This document shows, in pieces, positions 1-5,700 of a stretch of DNA of 5,700 nucleotides. Made by a program: the position numbers and the translations under genes. The notes beneath the pieces were generated by a model, which worked only from the letters and a program-made list of their open reading frames with translations, was not told where the DNA came from and searched no databases. The stretch spans positions 1-5,700 of the forward strand of contig PCTP01000094.1 in the NCBI GenBank assembly GCA_002770795.1, read 5' to 3'. Origin of the DNA: Gammaproteobacteria bacterium CG22_combo_CG10-13_8_21_14_all_40_8. GTDB taxonomy: Bacteria > Pseudomonadota > Gammaproteobacteria > Enterobacterales > GCA-002770795. Every line of letters starts with the position of its first letter. Position 1 is the first letter of the stretch.

Positions 1-341
1 TATGGGCTAATTGTACCATTTTAGGCTCAATAATTGAACATTTTAATAACTCAATACTGCTATTTTTGCCTTTTAATTCAATGCGTTATACGTTTTCGGT
101 CAGGCACTGTCTATTAACTGCAAAACTAGAGTTTGATCTACCCACATGAAATAGCGAGGAACCCTAATATTCCTAAAAATTTATTATTGAACAAACCCTA
201 TACTTCAAAAGCGCTGATCAAATTTGTGGATGACTTATTAAAGCTTTAGTCATCATGTAGATCCTTTAGTATTTCGAATGCTCACAAGTATGAAATCATG
301 GTAGGATCATTATCCATCTACTCTGGCTGAAATTGTTTGCC
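1..341. other. Non-coding leader upstream of the FAD protein gene
   Basis: I see no gene here. The frames I read in both directions are broken by frequent stops, and no tRNA or other structured RNA is recognisable. The only structure is a short imperfect inverted repeat at 301-321 (GTAG-GAT, loop CATT, ATC-CATCTAC, with a bulge), ending 20 bases before the ATG of the next gene, and a 5-bp inverted repeat AGGAA/TTCCT at 157-174 with no T-run after it. No convincing paired -35/-10 promoter stands out, although the downstream gene presumably has its promoter here. Confidence 0.7.
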
Positions 342-2000
342 ATGTTAAGAATTAACGAAATTAAATTGCCCCTTAATCACCATGAAAGCGATCTTATGGA
401 TGCCATTGCTTTGCAATTGCAGATTAAAAAAACACAAATTCAGCAGGTGCATATTTTTAAACGCAGTTATGATGCGAGAAAAAAGCAGAATATTTTACTG
501 ATTTATCAAATAGATGTTCAATTGGAACCTGCGTTAGAAGAGAGTATTTTAAAGCATATTCCCCAAAATACTCAAATTATTAAAAGCCCTAATTGTGATT
601 ACCAACTTCCTATGCAATGGACTGCTTTTCCATTCTCTCAACAAACTCGTCCAATTGTTATTGGTTTTGGCCCTTGTGGTATTTTGGCTGCCCTGGTTTT
701 AGCGCAAATGGGTTTAAAACCTATTGTGCTTGAGCGAGGTAAAGAAGTGAGACAGCGCACTAAAGATACTTGGGAGTTATGGCGTCAATGCAAACTCAAT
801 ACAGAATCTAATGTGCAATTTGGTGAAGGCGGGGCTGGGACTTTTTCCGATGGTAAACTCTATAGCCAAGTGAAGGACAAAAGGTTTTTGGGACGAAAGG
901 TATTACAGGAATTTGTTAAAGCGGGTGCGCCAGAGGAAATTCTTTTTGTGAGTAAACCGCATATAGGGACTTTTAAATTAGTCAGCATGGTTGAAAATAT
1001 GCGTGCTGAGATTGAACGTTTAGGGGGGGAAATCCGTTTTGAGTCTAAAGTGACTAAAATTCATCGCAATAAACGTCCTTCTACCACAAAATCTGATCAA
1101 GACCTCGGTCAAGTTTCTGGCGTAACACTGGCTAATGGTCAAACACTTTCTTCAAACCATATAGTTTTGTGCATAGGACATAGTGCGCGTGATAGTTTTG
1201 AGATGTTATTACAACAGGGTGTGTATATAGAACCTAAACCATTTTCCATTGGTTTTAGGATTGAACATCCTCAATCGGTGATTGATCAAGCGCGCTTTGG
1301 GCACAATGCAGGACATCCTATTTTGGGGGCTGCAGATTATAAATTAGTCCATCATTGTGCGAACGGACGTTCGGTGTATAGTTTCTGTATGTGTCCTGGG
1401 GGGACTGTTGTCGCTGCAACTTCTGAAGAAAATGCAGTCGTGACCAATGGCATGTCACAGTATTCTCGAAATGAACGCAATGCCAACGCGGCGATTGTGG
1501 TGGGCATTACCCCTGAACAGGATTATCCTGAACATGTGTTGGCGGGCATTGATCTACAAAGAAAACTAGAGCAGTTTGCTTATCAATTAGGGGGCGGAGA
1601 TTATAGAGCCCCAGCTCAACGTGTGGGAGATTTTTTGAAAAATCGACCCACTGTGGAAGGGGCTGGTGTGATTCCTTCTTACAAGCCCGGGGTGAAATGG
1701 TGCAATCTCTCTGAGGCTCTGCCTGCATTCGCTATTGAAGCGATTCGTGAAGCACTTCCTGTTTTTGAAAGGCAGATTAAAGGCTATGCCATGGATGATG
1801 CGATTCTCACCGCCGTTGAGACACGCACTTCTTCCCCCATTTGTATCAAACGTGGAAAAGATTTTCAAAGCATTAATACCCAAGGCTTATATCCGGCAGG
1901 AGAAGGCGCAGGCTATGCCGGCGGGATTTTGTCAGCAGCTATTGATGGGATAAAAATCGCAGAAGCTATTGCAGAGGATTTCAGGAAAGAACAGAGCTGA
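342..2000 (+). CDS. NAD(P)/FAD-dependent oxidoreductase-like protein (COG2509 type)
   Basis: This is a predicted cytosolic FAD-binding protein of 552 residues, full length for the family of uncharacterised FAD-dependent dehydrogenases; its substrate is unknown. Residues 1 to about 100 form the family's N-terminal domain, with the typical opening LRINEIKLPL and a SYDARKK motif. The dinucleotide-binding motif GFGPCG is at residues 108-113, and the acidic end of the second strand is E131 in VLERG. These are followed by the family signature FGEGGAGTFSDGKL at 160-173, a CMCPGG motif at 349-354, and the C-terminal FAD-contact motif YPAGEGAGYAGG at 517-528. No signal peptide or membrane segment is seen. 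I start at ATG 342 because the family normally begins with MLR-type sequence; an in-frame TTG at 333 would add only three residues. No strong Shine-Dalgarno precedes either start. It lies 235 bp from the next gene, so it may be transcribed separately. The family call is firm; the reaction is not known. Confidence 0.93.
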   Translation: MLRINEIKLPLNHHESDLMDAIALQLQIKKTQIQQVHIFKRSYDARKKQNILLIYQIDVQLEPALEESILKHIPQNTQIIKSPNCDYQLPMQWTAFPFSQQTRPIVIGFGPCGILAALVLAQMGLKPIVLERGKEVRQRTKDTWELWRQCKLNTESNVQFGEGGAGTFSDGKLYSQVKDKRFLGRKVLQEFVKAGAPEEILFVSKPHIGTFKLVSMVENMRAEIERLGGEIRFESKVTKIHRNKRPSTTKSDQDLGQVSGVTLANGQTLSSNHIVLCIGHSARDSFEMLLQQGVYIEPKPFSIGFRIEHPQSVIDQARFGHNAGHPILGAADYKLVHHCANGRSVYSFCMCPGGTVVAATSEENAVVTNGMSQYSRNERNANAAIVVGITPEQDYPEHVLAGIDLQRKLEQFAYQLGGGDYRAPAQRVGDFLKNRPTVEGAGVIPSYKPGVKWCNLSEALPAFAIEAIREALPVFERQIKGYAMDDAILTAVETRTSSPICIKRGKDFQSINTQGLYPAGEGAGYAGGILSAAIDGIKIAEAIAEDFRKEQS

Positions 2001-2006
2001 TTCAGC
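1996..2006. repeat. Short inverted repeat across the stop codon of the FAD gene
   Basis: GCTGA-T-TCAGC is a perfect 5-bp inverted repeat around a single base, and it overlaps the TGA stop. The loop is too tight for all five pairs to form, and no T-run follows directly (the nearest is at 2070-2075). I do not call it a terminator. Confidence 0.25.
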
Positions 2007-2194
2007 CATCCAACCAAAAGAATGTGGAAGATTGCAACCCACAGTTTAACAAGGATAGGCTAATTCAATTTTTTAACACATAACTAATACTACAAGCCTC
2101 ATGAAAAGCATAACTTTAGAACAACAAGAAACAAATCATCTCAAGTCAAAATCCAGTTATAACAAAAAACCATCCCCAGCGCAGCGAATATAGG

Positions 2195-2200
2195 TATAAT
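2195..2200 (+). promoter_or_regulatory. Candidate -10 box upstream of yejK
   Basis: The hexamer TATAAT matches the sigma-70 -10 consensus exactly and lies in the A+T-rich gap before yejK. It would start transcription near 2207 and give a leader of about 30 bases. No good -35 hexamer is found at 16-18 bp spacing (that region reads CATCCCC), and there is no extended -10 TG. If real, the promoter may be weak or activator-dependent. It could drive both yejK and the MMT-like gene. Confidence 0.4.
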
Positions 2201-2235
2201 ATTGAATCAAATTTACAGGATAAATCGTATTCTTT

Positions 2236-3237
2236 ATGAGCCTTAAACATTGCATTATTCATAAAATAGAACGTTTACAGCCTGCCGCTGATGTGGTTGT
2301 GACCTTAGCGGATGGCGAGTTAGATGTTCAAGGCAGTATTTTTTCTTTGTATGAGCAATTGCGGGTACGCTATATGCGTAGTGCTCAAAAACGTTACGGA
2401 CATTTCGATCCTGAGCAGTCAGCGAATCCTTTACCGGGTTTAATTAAAGACCATTTATCTGAAAAATCGACCTTTGTGAGTTTGACTAAGGGGATTATGG
2501 CACAGATGAAATCCAGTTATGAGAAAGTGGATGAGCCCTTCAGCGCTCATGTGCTGATCGCTATGACAGAGGTGAATTTAAGACCTGAATTGTATATTTT
2601 TTGGGTAAATCATGAAGAAGTGATGCAAATCAGTTCCGATTTAAAAGTATCAAATACGCGTTATATCAATACATCTAAAATCCAGTTTGTGGCTAAGGTT
2701 AAGCTGGATGATTTTGCCGACAATGAAACTCAGCGTTATCTTTCTGTTTATACCAATCGAGGCAATAAAGATCTGACACAGGCATTTTTGCATTTTTGTG
2801 GTTTTGTTGCTGGTGTCGATATGGCGAAAGAAACGGCAGAATTTTTACAAATTGTGGATCAATTTAGTGAAGAAATCCCTCCAGAAACTGTGCTGACTTA
2901 TAAAGATAAGTTATTGGAATACTGCGTTGAGCAGGATAAGGTAGGGATGCCTGTCGTGTTGGATGAACTGTCTCAGCTGATTAATGAAGATGAACCTGAG
3001 CACTTTTCTCGTTTTGTGAGTCAACAACAAACCGAACCCCAAGCGGAGTTTTACACCGATCGTTCTTGCTTAAAAAAATACCTAAGGTATTATGGACGGG
3101 ATAAAAATCTCAGCATTAGTTTTTCATCAAATATGTTTGGTCATCAAATTCATTATAATAATGATGCAGATATATTGACCATCAAGCAAATCCCCAAATC
3201 TCTAAAAGCACAAATTAAAAAAAATAATGAACGATAG
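2236..3237 (+). CDS. yejK: Nucleoid-associated protein, YejK/NdpA family
   Basis: This is a 333-residue homologue of E. coli YejK (NdpA, 335 residues), a nucleoid-associated DNA-binding protein of poorly defined role. Shared blocks recalled from the E. coli protein include the N-terminal MSL...IHKIERL region, the ETQRYLS...RG segment from residue 164 followed by an FLHFCG block, and the C-terminal block starting DRSCLKKYLRYYG at 275 and running through ILTIKQIP. It has no signal peptide or membrane segment and is expected in the cytoplasm. The start is fixed: a TAA at 2221-2223 closes the frame just upstream, and no other start codon lies between it and ATG 2236. The best ribosome-binding match, AGGA at 2217-2220, is 15 bases from the ATG, longer than usual. 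The gene ends 29 bp before the MMT-like gene on the same strand, so co-transcription is likely. The family assignment is confident; the physiological role is not. Confidence 0.93.
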   Translation: MSLKHCIIHKIERLQPAADVVVTLADGELDVQGSIFSLYEQLRVRYMRSAQKRYGHFDPEQSANPLPGLIKDHLSEKSTFVSLTKGIMAQMKSSYEKVDEPFSAHVLIAMTEVNLRPELYIFWVNHEEVMQISSDLKVSNTRYINTSKIQFVAKVKLDDFADNETQRYLSVYTNRGNKDLTQAFLHFCGFVAGVDMAKETAEFLQIVDQFSEEIPPETVLTYKDKLLEYCVEQDKVGMPVVLDELSQLINEDEPEHFSRFVSQQQTEPQAEFYTDRSCLKKYLRYYGRDKNLSISFSSNMFGHQIHYNNDADILTIKQIPKSLKAQIKKNNER

Positions 3238-3255
3238 AATAGTCATATAAGTTAC

Positions 3256-3260
3256 TGAGA
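3256..3260 (+). promoter_or_regulatory. Weak ribosome-binding site for the MMT-like gene
   Basis: TGAGA lies 6 bases before ATG 3267. It is a poor Shine-Dalgarno match but correctly spaced. An in-frame TAG at 3240-3242 limits upstream starts. The next residues (NFELQAFLNQCQKS) align with the very N-terminus of plant MMT, which supports this ATG. Confidence 0.4.
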
Positions 3261-3266
3261 TATAGT

Positions 3267-5700
3267 ATGAATTTTGAACTTCAAGCTTTTTTAAATCAAT
3301 GTCAGAAATCTAGTGCGGATTCTTATCGTGCTTTTATGACATTATTGGAGGCTTTACAGCAAACCGATACCCAAAGATCTGCTAGGCAGTTTTTGAGTAT
3401 TTTAAAAGAACAGTGTCAGGGCGATTTGACTGAAAAATTTCATTTTCAATTTATCCAACAAGACATACTCGATCATTTTGATCAAACACGCACTTTAGAA
3501 CTATTGCAATTCCCTAGTACATTTTTACCCGAAGATTGGTCATTTACTTTTTACGAAGGCTTAGTGCGTTATCCAGAAACAGAATATAAAGATAAAAAAT
3601 TGGTCGAACTGGGCTGTGGTATTGGTTGGATAAGTTTGGCTCTTGCTATTCGTTATTTACCTGAAAAAATGGTGGGGTTAGATATTAATCCTAAAGCCAT
3701 TAGTTGCTCAAAACTCAATCTTTATTTGAATGGATTAAATGATGAAGGAGACCTTGTTCTACTGGATAACCAAGTTTCATTATTGGATATTCTTTCTTAT
3801 CAAGAATCCGATTTACTGAATGTTTTTGTTGATAAACCACATTATTTCGACAAAATAATCGGTTGTATTCCTCAGGTTCTAAACCCAGAGCCGGAAGTCA
3901 TGGAAACCTTAATTGCCGACTCCTCGACAGATGAGTATTTGCATTCTTTAAGTAATTACACGGCTTTTCAAGGCTATGTAGAGGATCAGTTTGGCTTAGG
4001 GCTCATTGCCAGAGCCGTTGAACAATCGATTGCATTATTAAAACCTAATGGAAAATTAATTTTAAATTTGGGAGGGCGCCCCGGTCGTTCAGTACTTGAG
4101 AGATTGATGCAACGACGTGGCTTTGCCGTGAGAAGAATTTGGCAAACGCAAGTAGAGCAAGCCGCTGATACCGATATTGATGCCCTCGTGGAAATTGAAA
4201 AACACACCGATCATCGTTTTGAGTTTTATATGTCTAAAAATGGTGGTGCAACTATAGATGCGAGAACTGCTCATGCCTTGGCAGGGGCGGGTGGTCAAAT
4301 TTTCCACTCTGTAGATGTCTACGAAGCTAAAATGTTTATACCAGATGATACCAAAGTTATTTATGAAACCATTCATCAGTTGGATTGCGACAGATTAAAA
4401 AGTGCGGTTGACTTGACCTATGATCGGTTAGAAGATGCAGAAGAACGCTATAAGTTTTTATCAACCTTAACGCAATGGTTACAAAAAATTGAATCTCTTC
4501 CTTATGAAGAGACTGCTGGTTTAGTTAAATTTCGCCTACAGGTTGCGGAGTATTTCAATTATTATCATCGAGTGAGTGTGAATGAAAACCAGGTATTGAT
4601 TAGTCCAGGACGTAGTGATCTATTAAATAATTTACTGGTGAGTTATCAACCGCACTTAACCTTAGTGGCGAAACCTTTGAAGCCACTTATTTCCAGGAGG
4701 GAGCTGAACAGCCTAGAGCTATTAGAGGTTCCCACGCGCATTGAGTTACAATTGCAGCTAATTAAAGCTCTACAGCCTCAATGTTTAATTACCCAGTTAG
4801 ATGCCGACCAAATTCAATCGCGCCATTTAGTGGAACAGTTGATTCAGGTTTGTCATGATCATCAAACTTTATTGGTTTTGGATATTTCACAGTGGATGGA
4901 GCTTTCTAGTCACCCGGAGACAAATGGACTTTATACCTATTTGAGTGAAAAAGGACTTTCAGAAAATTTAATGATCATTGCTGAGCTGATTAATAATAAG
5001 GTTTATCGGGATTATTCGTTAAATATCGTCCTCACCAATAACCAACATATTTATCGTAATTTGTTAGATGCAGCGGAGCTCACCTATAGCCGCACAGCGG
5101 TATTAACCCAAATTTATTATGCCAATTTATTAGAAGAATTATTATATTTTCAACGAACACGCCAAGTAAAAAAAACCAACACCAATAATTTTATGCCTTC
5201 AAGCTGCACTGTGATGAGGCTGTCACCCCAGGCCGAGCAAGCGTTTAAATCACCCGCACTTGTAGGAAATCATTTGCAATTTAATCCACAAAGTATACGT
5301 TTGGATTTCGGTGAAAATGAATTAGTTGCGCCAGCTATTTTAAAAGAAGTTTTGTTAGAAAGCTTTTTAGTGAGACATTTTCCTGCCGATGAAGCTTCAC
5401 CAGAACAAGTTATAGCCGATATGCTACAACAGCGTTTTGGTTTTAAAAAATCCACCTATGCCCAAATGCTTTTTTCGGAAGGTGTGGCACCATTGTTCGC
5501 TGCTTTGTTAAAACTTTGTGCCTTAGAAGAGCAAACTCTGTTGATGCCTACAGGCTGTTATGGCTATTTTCGGGCTGCAGCGCAGTTTCATAACGTTAAA
5601 GTCGAGATGATTGAAACCGATGAAACATTTGACTTTAAGCTTCAACCTGAGCAAATAGAAAAAGCCATGAAAACTCATCCTAAAGCTTGGTTGTTTTTGA
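3267..5700 (+). CDS. Plant-type methionine S-methyltransferase (MMT-like), 3' end beyond window
   Basis: Predicted to transfer a methyl group from SAM to L-methionine, giving S-methylmethionine (EC 2.1.1.12). The frame is open for 811 codons to the window edge; plant MMT is about 1,070-1,090 residues, so roughly the last quarter is missing. Residues 1-80 are a helical lead-in resembling plant MMT. FLPEDWSFTFYEGL (86-99) precedes SAM motif I, ELGCGIGW (114-121), and GLDINP with acidic D139. GCIPQVLNP (199-207) sits where other class I methyltransferases carry NPPY. VEDQFGLGLIARA (238-250), GGRPG (269-273) and AADTDI (299-304) follow, all close to plant MMT as I recall it. Residues about 415-640 match the plant middle region and themselves resemble a degenerate aminotransferase (ISPGRSD at 445-451, LDIS with D539, K578). 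Residues from about 675 begin an aminotransferase-like domain (DFGENE from 680, SEGVAP 737-742, Y765/Y767). No signal peptide is seen, so it is probably cytosolic. The family match is strong; the activity is inferred, and a related amino-acid methyltransferase is possible. Confidence 0.88.
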   Translation, partial: MNFELQAFLNQCQKSSADSYRAFMTLLEALQQTDTQRSARQFLSILKEQCQGDLTEKFHFQFIQQDILDHFDQTRTLELLQFPSTFLPEDWSFTFYEGLVRYPETEYKDKKLVELGCGIGWISLALAIRYLPEKMVGLDINPKAISCSKLNLYLNGLNDEGDLVLLDNQVSLLDILSYQESDLLNVFVDKPHYFDKIIGCIPQVLNPEPEVMETLIADSSTDEYLHSLSNYTAFQGYVEDQFGLGLIARAVEQSIALLKPNGKLILNLGGRPGRSVLERLMQRRGFAVRRIWQTQVEQAADTDIDALVEIEKHTDHRFEFYMSKNGGATIDARTAHALAGAGGQIFHSVDVYEAKMFIPDDTKVIYETIHQLDCDRLKSAVDLTYDRLEDAEERYKFLSTLTQWLQKIESLPYEETAGLVKFRLQVAEYFNYYHRVSVNENQVLISPGRSDLLNNLLVSYQPHLTLVAKPLKPLISRRELNSLELLEVPTRIELQLQLIKALQPQCLITQLDADQIQSRHLVEQLIQVCHDHQTLLVLDISQWMELSSHPETNGLYTYLSEKGLSENLMIIAELINNKVYRDYSLNIVLTNNQHIYRNLLDAAELTYSRTAVLTQIYYANLLEELLYFQRTRQVKKTNTNNFMPSSCTVMRLSPQAEQAFKSPALVGNHLQFNPQSIRLDFGENELVAPAILKEVLLESFLVRHFPADEASPEQVIADMLQQRFGFKKSTYAQMLFSEGVAPLFAALLKLCALEEQTLLMPTGCYGYFRAAAQFHNVKVEMIETDETFDFKLQPEQIEKAMKTHPKAWLFL

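Noticed and set aside
128..138. AGAGTTTGATC, identical to the start of bacterial 16S rRNA genes
   Set aside because: The match stops after 11 bases; the following TACCCACATG does not continue as 16S, so it is chance.
157..174. AGGAA/TTCCT inverted repeat as a terminator
   Set aside because: The stem is only 5 bp and A/T-containing with an 8-base loop, and no T-run follows on either strand.
1507..1953. Alternative-frame ORFs within the FAD protein gene (1507-1728 and 1587-1883 on the - strand, 1735-1953 on the + strand)
   Set aside because: They overlap the conserved C-terminal half of the FAD protein and have no ribosome site or motif of their own.
2101..2193. Small ORF of 30 codons starting MKSITLEQQE in the gap before yejK
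   Set aside because: It has no ribosome-binding site, a low-complexity Lys/Ser/Gln composition and no recognisable motif, and its end runs into the candidate -10 region.
2149..2520. Exact 12-base repeat AAATCCAGTTAT at 2149-2160 and 2509-2520
   Set aside because: About one such pair is expected by chance in a window this size, and the second copy lies inside yejK coding sequence.
3217..3224. Run of eight A at the 3' end of yejK as a programmed frameshift site
   Set aside because: Slippage either way would change only the last few residues, and the normal frame already gives the family's usual length.
3986..5455. Reverse-strand ORFs at 3986-4207, 4089-4376 and 5270-5455
   Set aside because: They lie wholly inside the MMT-like gene, whose + frame shows family motifs at those positions; their proteins show no recognisable features.

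Overview
The window is A+T-rich bacterial chromosome with three genes, all on the + strand, and no sign of RNA genes, mobile elements or CRISPR. The YejK/NdpA nucleoid-associated protein is mostly a gammaproteobacterial family. With the low G+C coding style, this points to an A+T-rich gammaproteobacterium; the genus cannot be fixed from the sequence.

Layout. Positions 1-341 are a non-coding leader with stops in every frame I read. Positions 342-2000 encode a complete 552-residue FAD-dependent oxidoreductase-like protein (COG2509-type, two-dinucleotide-binding Rossmann fold). Positions 2001-2235 are an intergenic gap with a consensus-like -10 box. Positions 2236-3237 encode a full-length YejK/NdpA homologue. 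After a 29-bp gap, an ORF starts at 3267 and stays open to the window edge, giving 811 codons with no stop.

The third gene is the notable one. From residue 1 onward it reads as a co-linear homologue of plant methionine S-methyltransferase (MMT, EC 2.1.1.12), which makes S-methylmethionine from methionine and SAM. The match covers the N-terminal methyltransferase domain, the middle region and the start of the C-terminal aminotransferase-like domain. Bacterial S-methylmethionine synthesis is better known from MmtN, a short enzyme without the aminotransferase-like half, so a full plant-type architecture here is unusual. The window cuts the gene just before the expected asparagine/NPTG and lysine motifs of the PLP-type domain.

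How the genes fit together. yejK and the MMT-like gene are close enough to be co-transcribed, possibly from the promoter near 2195. The FAD protein gene is separated by 235 bp and may be independent. No methionine-cycle partner, S-methylmethionine transporter or DMSP-pathway gene is visible here.
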